A stretch of 33,960 bases of DNA from an uncultured Anaerolineaceae bacterium (GCA_937967805.1 CALBTC010000319.1:1-33960); one strand, 5' to 3'; shown: positions 8,079-15,444, numbered from the stretch's first letter. Notes: generated by a model from the letters alone, not told the origin. Program-made: numbers and translations.

Positions 8079-8108
8079 CCACGAGCCGGTAAAGGAGGCC
8101 GGCACCTT

Positions 8109-8564
8109 ATGACAGTCCCGACGATTGAAGAAGTTTTGCAAGCCCACGGTATTCGCAATGAACAGCTGGAATACCTGACTACTATCACCAGCAAATTGCT
8201 TGAGCTTCAGGCTCTTTTTGATGAAGCCGAAGTGAAGGCCCAGGCGTTGAAAAATCGGCCGCGCTGCTGCGGCAGTGAGTACATTGACCCGAAGGGGTTT
8301 ATGTACGCCAACCACGGCCTAAATGATGATTGCCCTCTTCATGGCCGGCACCCCACCCGTCCGGGCAGCAAACGGTTGAAGAAGTACGTCGGCAACAAGA
8401 CCGAGGCAATGCAGGAAGTTTATCAAGCCATGGCCAATTGGGAGGAATGGCAGAAGGCTGAGCGTGAAGTAAATGAAGCAAAAATCCGGCTAAAGCGACT
8501 GGTAGATAAGTTGTCGTTTGCCAGGCAGATCAAGAATGGATCGAACCTTTGGCATCTTTATTAA
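8109..8564 (+). CDS. Unknown protein with possible zinc site
   Basis: A 151-residue protein of unknown function with a strong Shine-Dalgarno (AAAGGAGG) before ATG. The N-terminal third is helical (YLTTITSKLLELQALFDEAE). The middle carries CC ... CPLH (RPRCCGSEY, DDCPLHGRH), a spacing that could bind zinc. The C-terminal third is a predicted amphipathic or coiled-coil helix (WEEWQKAEREVNEAKIRLKR). It is 30 bp downstream of the initiator-like gene and probably shares its transcript. No family recognised. Confidence 0.7.
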   Translation: MTVPTIEEVLQAHGIRNEQLEYLTTITSKLLELQALFDEAEVKAQALKNRPRCCGSEYIDPKGFMYANHGLNDDCPLHGRHPTRPGSKRLKKYVGNKTEAMQEVYQAMANWEEWQKAEREVNEAKIRLKRLVDKLSFARQIKNGSNLWHLY

Positions 8565-8586
8565 CCCGTACACAAGGAGAAATCAC

Positions 8587-9066
8587 ATGAGAAGACGAAG
8601 TAGAGCAACAAGTAGGAGCAGTAACGAAGCACCGCGTCAAATTGTTATCCGGCCGCAGGAAAAACCTCAATTTACCTGGTTTGATTTTGTAGCATTTTGC
8701 TTTCTTGGCTTGATGGTTTTCTTTGCGGTGCAAAGTATTGCCGGAATGAGCATGAGAAGCCAGGGGGCGCAGCGCAGCCCCACGGCTGCAAACCGGACTT
8801 TGTTGAGCGTGACAAGCGTCGCTTCGCCTATTTATCGCAATCTGGTGGCCAGCAGCACGCCACCGGCCCCGGCCGAGCGGGTTGTGGTTGTGGTGACAGC
8901 CACGCCGCGGCCCACCCTGCCGCCAACGACAGCGCCAACGGCGATGGCAACGATACAAACGCCGGTCCTCGATGAAGCGGCACGAGACGCCGCCAGAGGG
9001 CACCGCTGCACCGAGGAAACGCCGTGCAGCAGCGAGCCGCAGCGGGCCAGCGAGGGACGGCCATGA
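8587..9066 (+). CDS. Single-pass membrane protein with Pro/Thr-rich tail
   Basis: ATG 8587 follows CACAAGGAGAAATCACATG, the leader repeated before many genes of this element. The 159-residue product has a basic N-terminus (MRRRSRATSR), one transmembrane helix (about residues 33-53, FDFVAFCFLGLMVFFAVQS) and then a long low-complexity tail rich in Thr, Pro and Ala (TATPRPTLPPTTAPTAM) ending with two cysteines. The positive N-terminus suggests cytoplasmic N and external C terminus. It could be a superinfection-exclusion or surface protein, but nothing proves this. The stop overlaps the next start (ATGA). Confidence 0.65.
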   Translation: MRRRSRATSRSSNEAPRQIVIRPQEKPQFTWFDFVAFCFLGLMVFFAVQSIAGMSMRSQGAQRSPTAANRTLLSVTSVASPIYRNLVASSTPPAPAERVVVVVTATPRPTLPPTTAPTAMATIQTPVLDEAARDAARGHRCTEETPCSSEPQRASEGRP

Positions 9067-9620
9067 ACAAGGTTAAGCAGTTACTTACCAGGCCGTTCCA
9101 GCCAAAGAATACGGCCGTAGTCATTCGTCAATCGGCTAAGGTCACTTTAGACGTTCGTGAAGCCAAAGAGGTGATGAGACAGCAAACCGATGTCATCATC
9201 GTTGAAGGCCAACGGGAAATCACAGCCTACAAAAGGCTATCTCAGTTGATTGAAACCGGCCGCCACTATCACACCCAAGCCAAAGGATATTTTGTCCAGA
9301 AATGGAGCAACAACCATTACTTTGTGCAGCATCGAGTTGAAGAACTCAGGACCTGCGCTCTGGCTGCTGCCTACGTTGGCTCTTACGGCCCCAACTCCAT
9401 CAATGAACGAATTACCCGCAGCATGGTAGAGGCCGAGCTTGAACCCATCATTGGCTACCATCCAGGGCTAAGAATCATCACCTGCCCCGTTCTCTATGAC
9501 CGAAGAAATCAACCCTATCAGGGCACTTCCAGCGTGAGCGCATTGGTCCAGTACCTGAACGATCAAGAAGGTTGGACCCGTGCCGCGATAAGCCGGGAGT
9601 TGGCCAGGCAAGGATTGTGA
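9063..9620 (+). CDS. Conserved-looking protein of unknown function
   Basis: Start ATG 9063 overlaps the previous stop by four bases, indicating translational coupling. The 185-residue soluble protein contains VDVREAKEVMRQQ-like basic helices, then a central domain (YKRLSQLIETGRHYH) and a C-terminal part with GYHPGLRIITCPVLYDRRNQ and a final helix. No catalytic motif or known family is recognised. Its coupling to a membrane protein suggests the two act together, but this is inference only. Confidence 0.65.
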   Translation: MNKVKQLLTRPFQPKNTAVVIRQSAKVTLDVREAKEVMRQQTDVIIVEGQREITAYKRLSQLIETGRHYHTQAKGYFVQKWSNNHYFVQHRVEELRTCALAAAYVGSYGPNSINERITRSMVEAELEPIIGYHPGLRIITCPVLYDRRNQPYQGTSSVSALVQYLNDQEGWTRAAISRELARQGL

Positions 9621-9701
9621 ACATGGATGCGAACAAGGACCCCCCTACCCAAGTAGGAAAAACTGTTTTTATTAACCGATTTACCACAAGGAGAAATCAC
9701 A

Positions 9702-9882
9702 ATGGCCAACCCGCCAGAGAACCGACAAAAAAAAACCTTTCTTTATCATCCGGCTGTTTAACCGATATTCAGAAGATGATGAATTTGGTGTAAGCGAAGC
9801 AGAAGCCAGCCACTTTCAAGAGAAGCACACCACCGACAAGATTCCCTATCTCGTGCTAAAGAAAGGTAACAAAAAAAACTAG
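9702..9882 (+). pseudogene. Small basic protein interrupted at an A9 run
   Basis: ATG 9702 follows an exact copy of the CACAAGGAGAAATCACA leader. In the written sequence the frame stops after 19 codons. Skipping one A of the nine-A run at 9727-9735 gives a 59-residue product (MANPPENRQKKKPFFIIRLF ... TTDKIPYLVLKKGNKKN) that ends just before the next control region. The extended frame is plainly more protein-like than the alternatives. The cause may be a homopolymer sequencing error, a real frameshift, or slippage during expression. Confidence 0.55.
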
Positions 9883-9906
9883 CACCAGCCAAAAGACCGG
9901 TGCTAG
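9879..9906. terminator. Hairpin, terminator-like on the minus strand
   Basis: CTAGCACC/GGTGCTAG (9879-9886, 9899-9906). A run of A's precedes it, so the T run is on the minus strand, opposite to the flanking genes; it may simply protect mRNA ends. Confidence 0.4.
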
Positions 9907-9918
9907 CAAGAAAAATTA

Positions 9919-9960
9919 GTGACCTGACGGTCGATGAAATAGTAATTGATCGGCCGTCAC
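9919..9960. repeat. GTGACG inverted repeat, copy 1 (imperfect)
   Basis: GTGACC.GACGG ... CCGTCAC arms upstream of the 9986 gene; the most degenerate copy of the family. Confidence 0.6.
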
Positions 9961-9985
9961 TTTTCAACAAAAAAGGATGTGAAAA

Positions 9986-10903
9986 GTGAATTTACCACAT
10001 GAACAGTTTGAAGAGGAAGAACAGCCTCTTGAGCAAAGTAACAAGATCGTTGACGCCATTCAACATTTTCGCAGTTCGAATTCTGTTATCCAGCTGGCCC
10101 ACATCATCAATGTTGTGCTCACCTTCATCTTTGGCTATCGCTATATGCCCGAAGTTTTTGACATCTTTGGTGAAGCCACGGAGGAAACAAAAACGTTCTC
10201 AGGTGGGCTGGCAGGCCTGGCCCTGGTTGCTTTATTCGACCTGCCCTATCACGCCTGGTCCAGCATTGCTAAACGGCCAGGTTTGAGCACTGAGCAAATG
10301 GCAACGGCCAACACCGCAGCAACCTGGAGCTTAAGGGGCAGCCTGGCCGCTTCCGTTGCCGCTGTTGTTCTGGCTCAGGCGCTTATCACGATGCCGCAAT
10401 CTGTCATCTACATTGCCACCGGCACCGGCTTGATCGCCGTGGCTTTCATCTCCATCATGCATATGAAATGGTGGGATGAGTTTCAGAAGCAGGGCTTTGA
10501 GGCGACCAAGCGGGCTGAGTTAGCCACGCAACAAGCCACGTCTTTACAAAACCAGATGGCCCGCCAAAAGGAACTGGCCAAGTTGCAAAGCCAGAAGGAA
10601 ACACAAGAACATAACCTCAAGGTCGAGGCCATCAGGCACCAACAGGAGCTTGAATTATCCCAGCTTCAAGCTGAGCAAGAAATCCGAACGGCGATGCTGA
10701 AACAGAAGTTGGAGCACCGCAAGGAGGTGGCGAAACAGGCCAGCACTAAAGTTAAGCAGAAGATTGCTGAAATCTCCAGCGAGATCGCAGAAAAGGAAGC
10801 TGAGGAACTTAAGCGTGAATTCTTAACCGAATTTGGCTTACCGGCCACGGTTTCCCCAAAGGCGGGAGGGAACGGGCATACAGCTGACCCAAAACCGAAT
10901 TAA
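9986..10903 (+). CDS. Polytopic membrane protein with long coiled coil
   Basis: GTG 9986 is preceded by AAAGGATGT. The 305-residue protein has an acidic N-terminus, about four transmembrane segments (roughly 36-52, 75-92, 115-135 and 140-158, including GLAGLALVALF and GTGLIAVAFISIM) and then over 100 residues of continuous charged helix rich in Q, E and K (RQKELAKLQSQKETQEHNLK; EISSEIAEKEAEELKREF), a coiled coil on the cytoplasmic side. The C-terminus is disordered. Such a build suits a membrane-anchored scaffold, sensor or phage-exclusion protein. No family is recognised; the function is unknown. Confidence 0.75.
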   Translation: MNLPHEQFEEEEQPLEQSNKIVDAIQHFRSSNSVIQLAHIINVVLTFIFGYRYMPEVFDIFGEATEETKTFSGGLAGLALVALFDLPYHAWSSIAKRPGLSTEQMATANTAATWSLRGSLAASVAAVVLAQALITMPQSVIYIATGTGLIAVAFISIMHMKWWDEFQKQGFEATKRAELATQQATSLQNQMARQKELAKLQSQKETQEHNLKVEAIRHQQELELSQLQAEQEIRTAMLKQKLEHRKEVAKQASTKVKQKIAEISSEIAEKEAEELKREFLTEFGLPATVSPKAGGNGHTADPKPN

Positions 10904-11113
10904 TTGACAACAGTAACGCTGGAGCCAGGCGGCACAACCGGTATTGTGCCGGGCCAGATTGCCACGTTTTGGCTCCAGCTAACGCAACCAGACGCTGGCA
11001 ATACTGTTCCCGAACATGCCGCATCAGAGCCTGGCGAAAACGCAAGGAAAAAGAGCGTATGAAACGGAAACAGGTGAGTTAGATCGTAAGGTTGCATTTT
11101 TGGAGGTGAAATA
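10904..11113 (+). other. Stretch with only a weak 52-codon reading frame
   Basis: A TTG-started frame (10904-11062) begins right after the previous stop and reads LEPGGTTGIVPGQIATFWLQ and onward, but no ribosome-binding site precedes it. Its status is uncertain; no other feature is seen in this stretch. Confidence 0.25.
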
Positions 11114-11239
11114 TTGAGGAAAAAATTTTTTAACAAAAAGAAGTTTCTGGCCATTCTGGTCTTCGTTGTTGCCGTCGTGGTGTTGCTTTTTGCGATCTTC
11201 GTCATTACGAACCTTGGCGGACCAGGGCAGGGCCATTAG
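11114..11239 (+). CDS. 41-residue single-span membrane peptide
   Basis: TTG 11114 is preceded by GGAGGTG with ideal spacing, which decides the unusual start. The peptide has a strongly basic N-terminus (RKKFFNKKKF), one hydrophobic helix of about 22 residues (LAILVFVVAVVVLLFAIFVI) and a short glycine-rich tail ending in GH. It is therefore a small inner-membrane protein with N-in topology. Small phage membrane peptides often act in exclusion or lysis control; no specific role can be assigned. Located between the coiled-coil membrane protein and another membrane gene. Confidence 0.6.
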   Translation: MRKKFFNKKKFLAILVFVVAVVVLLFAIFVITNLGGPGQGH

Positions 11240-11248
11240 CAAACCAAT

Positions 11249-11292
11249 TTCGTGACGGCCTAAGGCGCACGTCGGCGCCCGACCGTCACGAA
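11249..11292. repeat. GTGACG inverted repeat, copy 2
   Basis: Perfect 10-bp arms TTCGTGACGG/CCGTCACGAA with a GC-rich 24-nt interior; directly upstream of the leader of the 11313 gene. Confidence 0.85.
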
Positions 11293-11312
11293 TTCACAAG
11301 GAGAAATCACAC

Positions 11313-11552
11313 ATGGTTCCTTTACATCTCAAAATTAGGCTAGGAATATGGAATATTTTTGGCCTGCTCACGCTTATCTTTATCAGCCCTCTAATTCCTG
11401 ATGAACAAGTCTTGCTCGTTGAATTTCTTGGCGTGCTGCTTGTTCTGCTGGGCGACTTTGTCATGCTTTGGAGTTGGTTTCGCAGCCCTGACAATCCACG
11501 TAACCAGGGATCAGGGTGGGAATATACCCAGGGGGAACAAGATGGAAGCTAA
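11313..11552 (+). CDS. Two-span small membrane protein
   Basis: ATG 11313 follows the repeated leader CACAAGGAGAAATCACAC. The 79 residues carry two hydrophobic helices (IWNIFGLLTLIFISPLI and VLLVEFLGVLLVLLGDFVML) joined by an acidic turn (PDEQ), then a soluble C-terminal tail. The start of the next gene overlaps its last ten bases, so the two membrane proteins are probably co-translated partners. No family recognised. Confidence 0.7.
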   Translation: MVPLHLKIRLGIWNIFGLLTLIFISPLIPDEQVLLVEFLGVLLVLLGDFVMLWSWFRSPDNPRNQGSGWEYTQGEQDGS

Positions 11553-11883
11553 TGATCGCAGAACGATTGCTGTTTCTATGGTTCTGGCTTTGCTAGCCAT
11601 CTTCCTGGTCGATGAGTTTGCGCCGCAATATCTGATTCCGCTTATCGTCATCTTTATTACGTTCCCATTCATGTTTTTTGCCGGCGTCTTTTGGGAGAAA
11701 AGTCGCTTCGATGCTTATCTGGACTATCTAAGAGAGGTGGGCGACCTGGTGGACAACCGGCAGGAACAAGAACGAGAGTCGAAGGCTCAGGAGCAGCCTA
11801 TTAGGGGCGTTCCCGCGCCAGGCCAGCCAATTCGTTTCAACAGGTTAGGCACCATTCAACAACGGAGGCAAAAACTCAATTAA
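11542..11883 (+). CDS. Two-span membrane protein with soluble tail
   Basis: ATG 11542 lies inside the end of the preceding gene, with GGGGGAA upstream. The 113-residue product has two transmembrane helices close together (TIAVSMVLALLAIFLV and YLIPLIVIFITFPFMFFAGVF), followed by an amphipathic helix (FDAYLDYLREVGDLVDN) and a charged glutamine-rich C-terminus (RQEQERESKAQEQ). It probably works with the upstream two-span protein in the membrane. The function is unknown. Confidence 0.7.
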   Translation: MEANDRRTIAVSMVLALLAIFLVDEFAPQYLIPLIVIFITFPFMFFAGVFWEKSRFDAYLDYLREVGDLVDNRQEQERESKAQEQPIRGVPAPGQPIRFNRLGTIQQRRQKLN

Positions 11884-11888
11884 TAATC

Positions 11889-11930
11889 TCGTGACGGGCG
11901 CTGCGGCTGCAGCCGGCGCGCCCGTCACGA
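11889..11930. repeat. GTGACG inverted repeat, copy 3
   Basis: TCGTGACGGGCGC ... GCGCGCCCGTCACGA with an inner CGGCTGCAGCCG palindrome; upstream of the leader of the 11950 gene. Confidence 0.85.
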
Positions 11931-11949
11931 ACTCACAAGGAGAAATCAC

Positions 11950-12207
11950 ATGCAGGGCGCACCAACGACGCTGTTTGGGAGGAATATATACAACAGAACA
12001 CAAATTTCTAACCGGCTAAAAGTGCTTTGTGAACAAATACGTTCAGAAGCGGAGCATAGCAACACTTTACTTTTAACCGTTGCCGACACTTTAAACGCTG
12101 TTGGAATTTTTTCACCAGAGCAAATTCAAGAAATTACAGAACTAAAAACGGCACCAGAGGCCGAAAGGACAAAGCAATGCAACTATCAGATTATTACCAC
12201 ACCCTAA
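11950..12207 (+). CDS. Small protein of unknown function
   Basis: ATG 11950 follows an exact leader copy (CACAAGGAGAAATCACATG). The 85-residue product is mostly helical and soluble (RLKVLCEQIRSEAEHSNTL, SPEQIQEITELK). Its last 31 bases overlap the next gene in a different frame. No recognised domain. Confidence 0.6.
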   Translation: MQGAPTTLFGRNIYNRTQISNRLKVLCEQIRSEAEHSNTLLLTVADTLNAVGIFSPEQIQEITELKTAPEAERTKQCNYQIITTP

Positions 12208-12656
12208 ACGACCTGGTCTTCAGTCTGGAACGCAAGACAATCGCAGACCCAAAGTTTGGTAAGTTCTTGTACATTCCACAGGGTTACGATGTCTTCCCGC
12301 ACCACACGCTGGTTTTTTCAAAGTTCCGAATTGAGCCCAGCAAGATTGAACTGGAAGCTATCAACGAAGCTCTTAGCCTGGTCCTGCGCCAGTTCACCAG
12401 GAAGCATGGCCACGTGCTTATCCAGGAGATTGAAATTGGCCCTTGCGAGGTATCTATCTATACCTGCTATGTCACATTCACCTGGACCACAGCCACAGTC
12501 GCAGATTTTGGCAGATTGTCAAAACCAGAAGAAGCTGTTTCGGCGTGGTGGCTGCGTGAAGTTTCTAAGCAGCAGGAGGCAGACAAGCAGTTGCTGGCCA
12601 GGATTCAAACTCCCGTGAAGCGGACCTGGCAGCAGCCGTCGATTCTGCCTGAATAA
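12177..12656 (+). CDS. Soluble protein of unknown function
   Basis: ATG 12177 overlaps the preceding gene, with AAAGGA upstream. The 159-residue product looks like a mixed alpha/beta domain (PHHTLVFSKFRIEPSKIELE; VLIQEIEIGPCEVSIYTCYV) followed by a helix rich in K, Q and E. No motif or family recognised. It is the last gene before the perfect palindrome at 12662, which may act as its transcript end. Confidence 0.65.
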   Translation: MQLSDYYHTLNDLVFSLERKTIADPKFGKFLYIPQGYDVFPHHTLVFSKFRIEPSKIELEAINEALSLVLRQFTRKHGHVLIQEIEIGPCEVSIYTCYVTFTWTTATVADFGRLSKPEEAVSAWWLREVSKQQEADKQLLARIQTPVKRTWQQPSILPE

Positions 12657-12661
12657 TGGGA

Positions 12662-12695
12662 CGGGACGGCCGTCCTGGCCAGGACGGCCGTCCCG
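12662..12695. repeat. Perfect 34-bp palindrome with two ACGGCCGT cores
   Basis: The sequence reads CGGGACGGCCGTCCTGG and then its exact complement with no loop. It lies just after the 12177 gene and 15 bp before structured element A. There is no T run. Confidence 0.9.
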
Positions 12696-12710
12696 CAAGT
12701 AACCTAAATA

Positions 12711-12817
12711 AACTCTGTTCCCCGAGGGCAATCTAGCCTATCAGAACATTGATTGACAGATTGCCCCAACCGCCACGAAGCCGTCCCCGATGCCGACGGC
12801 CTGAACGCAGCAGAGTT
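12711..12817 (+). ncRNA. Structured element A (four-copy family)
   Basis: Closing stem AACTCTG/CAGAGTT (12711-12717, 12811-12817) is followed at once by TTCCCCG. Inside are P2 GGGCAATCT/AGATTGCCC (12726-12734, 12758-12766) and P3 GCCGTC/GACGGC enclosing the loop CCCGATGCC, then a small CTG/CAG hairpin. The same plan recurs at 14103, 16794 and 24026 with different but still complementary stems. It sits 30 bp before the 12848 start, so it may be a leader regulator of that gene. Confidence 0.6.
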
Positions 12818-12847
12818 ATTAATTCCAAACATTAAGCGAGGCACCTT

Positions 12848-13141
12848 ATGCACGAGCTTCTTTTACAACTGGCACACATAAAAGCGATAAAGCTGAGCCA
12901 CACAAAGATAGACGACTATGAACTTAATTTTCCAGAGGGCACATTTCACGCGAAGCTCGATGGAGAAATCGAGGACATTCTACTAACTTATCTTTCTGCC
13001 ATCATTCTGCACACAATACCGCCAACTTTCGACCCGGATGAATGCGAGAAGTTAATCAAACGAGTTTACCTAGTTGGCTACCATTTAGGCAACCAGGCGA
13101 CCGCAGAAACGGAGCAGGGTGAGCAGGAAGAATCTGGGTAA
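12848..13141 (+). CDS. Small acidic protein of unknown function
   Basis: A 97-residue protein starting at ATG 12848, preceded by element A and a GCGAGG. It alternates strand-like and helical segments (KIDDYELNFPEGTFHAKLDG; DPDECEKLIKRVYLVGYHLG) and ends in an acidic glutamine-rich tail. No family recognised. With the structured RNA directly upstream it is a candidate for RNA-controlled expression. Confidence 0.6.
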   Translation: MHELLLQLAHIKAIKLSHTKIDDYELNFPEGTFHAKLDGEIEDILLTYLSAIILHTIPPTFDPDECEKLIKRVYLVGYHLGNQATAETEQGEQEESG

Positions 13142-13190
13142 TGACGTATCCAAAGAACGTTAGTTTAGAACTTTTTGTGAGGTTAAAACC

Positions 13191-13370
13191 ATGAGCGATC
13201 AGCTTAAATTACGGGTTACTGGCTTGCCCGAGGACATTGAAAAGTTTTCTTTGGCCATCAATGCCATGATGTTGGTTTTAGAGGAGTCCGACGACTATCA
13301 GAATCGCGGCAATTCAAAGTTCTGCCGCAGATATTTTACTGTCAAAGTTGAACCACCACAGGAGAGTTAA
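13191..13370 (+). CDS. DUF3970-like small protein
   Basis: ATG 13191 has GAGG upstream. The 59 residues (LKLRVTGLPEDIEKFSLAIN, VLEESDDYQNRGNSKF, RRYFTVKV) resemble a family of small phage and Bacillus proteins in which a beta-alpha-beta fold ends with YxNRGxSKxxRxYxxV. That family has no known biochemical role. Two bases separate its stop from the next GTG start, so it is co-translated with the following gene. Confidence 0.6.
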   Translation: MSDQLKLRVTGLPEDIEKFSLAINAMMLVLEESDDYQNRGNSKFCRRYFTVKVEPPQES

Positions 13371-13371
13371 G

Positions 13372-13875
13372 GTGAAAATACATTGGATAGCCTACAGGGA
13401 CATTACGGATTTTCCGCGCAAGGTTTTTCAGCTGCTGACTGTCAACCCTGAAACGGATGACATCATCAAAGCTGGTGTTTTCCCTGGCCAGTTTGGTTAC
13501 CCTGACATGCACATTAAATGGCACAGCAGGGACTTTACTGACTTCACCATCAAGCTTGTGACCTACAGCGAACAACCGTTAACCGACGATGAAGTTGGCC
13601 ACATTTTTTATCAGGCCAGTAAATTTGCCGAATATTCGATGATGTCTACAAAAGAGCTTTCAAGCCATTGGAAGGGATTCTTTGAAGGTGAAAGTGATCC
13701 GCAGTTAGCTGAAAATGCCATCATTGACCGAATCAACCGCCAGGGGAAGGACCAGCAGGAAGGGCCGGCTAAAGTTCTTTATCTGCACAAAGGAAAACTC
13801 AAATGGGCTATGCTTCATCCGTGGGATACCTGCAAAGAGAAGTGCATTGCTTACGATGTTGGCATTTATGATTGA
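13372..13875 (+). CDS. Soluble protein of unknown function
   Basis: GTG 13372 is preceded by GGAGAG, which favours it over a longer in-frame start at 13348. The 167-residue product has an N-terminal alpha/beta part (VKIHWIAYRDITDFPRKVFQ; FPGQFGYPDMHIKWHSRDFT) and a C-terminal part with two cysteines (TCKEKC). Nothing catalytic is recognised. The gene ends right at a GTGACG inverted repeat. Confidence 0.65.
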   Translation: MKIHWIAYRDITDFPRKVFQLLTVNPETDDIIKAGVFPGQFGYPDMHIKWHSRDFTDFTIKLVTYSEQPLTDDEVGHIFYQASKFAEYSMMSTKELSSHWKGFFEGESDPQLAENAIIDRINRQGKDQQEGPAKVLYLHKGKLKWAMLHPWDTCKEKCIAYDVGIYD

Positions 13876-13919
13876 TTCATGACGCCGATCGCGCATCGAG
13901 GGCGTCAGTCTGTCATGAA
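13876..13919. repeat. GTGACG inverted repeat, copy 4 (TTCATGAC variant)
   Basis: Arms TTCATGAC/GTCATGAA enclose a GC-rich interior; immediately after the stop of the 13372 gene. Confidence 0.75.
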
Positions 13920-13960
13920 AAGATGGGGCGATCAGCACGGCCTGGTCGCTTGTGGCTGCT

Positions 13961-14004
13961 TTTCATGACGGAAAACTGGCTCCGGAAGGCGCTCAGCGTC
14001 ACGA
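13961..14004. repeat. GTGACG inverted repeat, copy 5
   Basis: TTTCATGACG ... CGTCACGA. A 17-codon frame with a GAGG site begins just after it (14019) but has no credible product. Confidence 0.7.
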
Positions 14005-14054
14005 TTGAGGTATCTTTATGCTTATTAGAATTCAGACAGCCAATTTTTTAATTC

Positions 14055-14095
14055 GTGCGAGACGGCCGTGAAGGGGATGAACGGCCGTCTCGCAC
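14055..14095. repeat. 15-bp-arm inverted repeat with two ACGGCCGT cores
   Basis: GTGCGAGACGGCCGT and its complement flank an 11-nt loop. It lies 7 bp before structured element B, the same arrangement as the palindrome before element A. Confidence 0.9.
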
Positions 14096-14102
14096 CTTAA
14101 TC

Positions 14103-14170
14103 TATCTCTATTCCCCGGTCCGCCTCGAATCCGTCCCCGGTGCCGACGGACTGTGTTCACAGTAGAGATA
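14103..14170 (+). ncRNA. Structured element B (four-copy family)
   Basis: Closing stem TATCTCTA/TAGAGATA, then TTCCCCG, no P2, P3 TCCGTC/GACGGA with loop CCCGGTGCC, and a CTGTG/CACAG hairpin. It ends nine bases before the GGAGG of the 14189 gene, so it lies in that gene's 5' leader. Confidence 0.65.
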
Positions 14171-14188
14171 AATGTTTGGAGGAAATTC

Positions 14189-14425
14189 ATGATCACTTTT
14201 AGGAGTGGAGCTCAAAATGGCAAGGACACCATTGGCCTTGTGATTTCTAATGAAAATGTTGTGCGCCTGGTTAATGGTGAGCCTATAGTTGTGCCTGGTC
14301 AGCATGTCGGGTTGAGTTCCGATATGCAAATTATGATTGTTTACAAGGAGCGAGATGAATTTGTGGCTGAGGCTGAAGCTTTGGGTTTGATTACTGATGA
14401 AACCAAAGTGATTTTTAAGGGGTAG
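14189..14425 (+). CDS. Small beta-rich protein of unknown function
   Basis: ATG 14189 with TTTGGAGG upstream. The 78 residues (MITFRSGAQNGKDTIGLVIS ... GEPIVVPGQHVGLSSDMQIM) look like a short beta-barrel or sandwich. First of three tightly packed genes that use more T-rich codons than their neighbours, suggesting a separate origin. No family recognised. Confidence 0.6.
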   Translation: MITFRSGAQNGKDTIGLVISNENVVRLVNGEPIVVPGQHVGLSSDMQIMIVYKERDEFVAEAEALGLITDETKVIFKG

Positions 14426-14430
14426 GCTTG

Positions 14431-14796
14431 ATGTCTAATATTCACGCTCCGCTTGAGCATCTTTACGTTATGGATGAGGACAACCGGCCGATTAAACCTG
14501 CTTCGCTGAAAGAATGGTCCAACCTGATGGTGGATATTGAGAGGCGCAAAGTCGATTTTTGGATTCTTCCGGGGAAATGGGAAGTGACGACGGTCTTTGT
14601 GGGTATTAATAAGGATGTTGTGACTATGCAGCCGCCGCGGTTGTTTGAGACGCTTGTCAGGCCTATTGGCGAATCTGTTCTCAAGAATGCTGAAATTAAG
14701 GCGACTTATGAGACCTGGGAGGATGCCGAGAAGGGGCACCGCTTGATTGTTGAGGCTTTGGTTAGGGTTGAAAGTGAGGGGGATTCCCATGTCTAA
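14431..14796 (+). CDS. Protein of unknown function
   Basis: ATG 14431 (TTG 14428 also possible) lies 5 bp after the previous stop with AAGGGG upstream. The 121-residue product has a mixed fold (HLYVMDEDNRPIKPASLKEW; DFWILPGKWEVTTVFVGINK) and a helical C-terminus. The next gene starts inside its last eight bases. No motif recognised. Confidence 0.65.
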   Translation: MSNIHAPLEHLYVMDEDNRPIKPASLKEWSNLMVDIERRKVDFWILPGKWEVTTVFVGINKDVVTMQPPRLFETLVRPIGESVLKNAEIKATYETWEDAEKGHRLIVEALVRVESEGDSHV

Positions 14797-15229
14797 ATAT
14801 GAGTATCGTCGCGATGTTGTTGCAGAGCCCTACATTGTTAAGGGGTTTGCCAATCATTTGATTGCCAGCTACGAGGGATACATCAGGAGCTTCCCGGTAA
14901 AGATTGACTACATTGATGGGTTGATGGCTGTTGTCAATTTCTGCAAGGCTGTCCTGAACCATCTTGAGGAAGATTCGGGCCAGGGCAACAAATTTTGGCA
15001 CAGCACCTTTGTCACGACGTTTCAGCATCATGTCTTTAGGGAGGCTGGTGGAGAAAAGCACCTCTATGCCACTTATTTTGAGCCGGATGGGTTGATTGAC
15101 ACTTTTAGCCAGGCAGACAGCAGAGAGCTTTGTATTGCTAAATTTGAGCAGGATTTTGGCTACTCCTGGGAGGAAGCTGCTGCAGCGGGGTGGAAGTGTG
15201 TGAAGGTTTGTATTCCTATAGCAGGTTAG
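14789..15229 (+). CDS. Protein of unknown function
   Basis: ATG 14789 overlaps the preceding gene, with GAGGGGGA upstream. The 146 residues are soluble and mixed alpha/beta (YIVKGFANHLIASYEGYIRS; KFEQDFGYSWEEAAAAGWKC). Last gene of the rightward run from 7041. A minus-strand terminator and the 15.3-18.4 kb control region follow. No family recognised. Confidence 0.65.
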   Translation: MSKYEYRRDVVAEPYIVKGFANHLIASYEGYIRSFPVKIDYIDGLMAVVNFCKAVLNHLEEDSGQGNKFWHSTFVTTFQHHVFREAGGEKHLYATYFEPDGLIDTFSQADSRELCIAKFEQDFGYSWEEAAAAGWKCVKVCIPIAG

Positions 15230-15280
15230 ACAAACAATGATAGTTTGCGGATTTGTGGAACTCCATAATGACAAGGCACT

Positions 15281-15310
15281 AAAAAAGGGCTGAGTATTGA
15301 CCCAGCCCTT
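15281..15310 (-). terminator. Minus-strand intrinsic terminator
   Basis: AAGGGCTG/CAGCCCTT hairpin (15285-15292, 15303-15310) with T6 on the minus strand. It would stop transcription from the HTH gene at 15786-16487 before it enters the rightward genes. Confidence 0.65.
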
Positions 15311-15409
15311 CGGTATTCGGCCTGCTACTTTTGCAGGCTCAAGCTATGGGGGGATGACGATTACAACCACGATTATCATGGCAGCCTCCGGTTTGGAGGA
15401 GTGGAATCG

Positions 15410-15438
15410 TTGACTTCTACTCGCACGGTCCCTATACT
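15410..15438 (+). promoter_or_regulatory. Sigma-70-type promoter of a small RNA
   Basis: TTGACT (15410-15415), exactly 17 bp, TATACT (15433-15438). A dyad GGAGTGGAATCGT ... ACGATTCC.ATCACTCC (15397-15490) brackets it and could be an operator. Confidence 0.75.
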
Positions 15439-15444
15439 TTAGTT

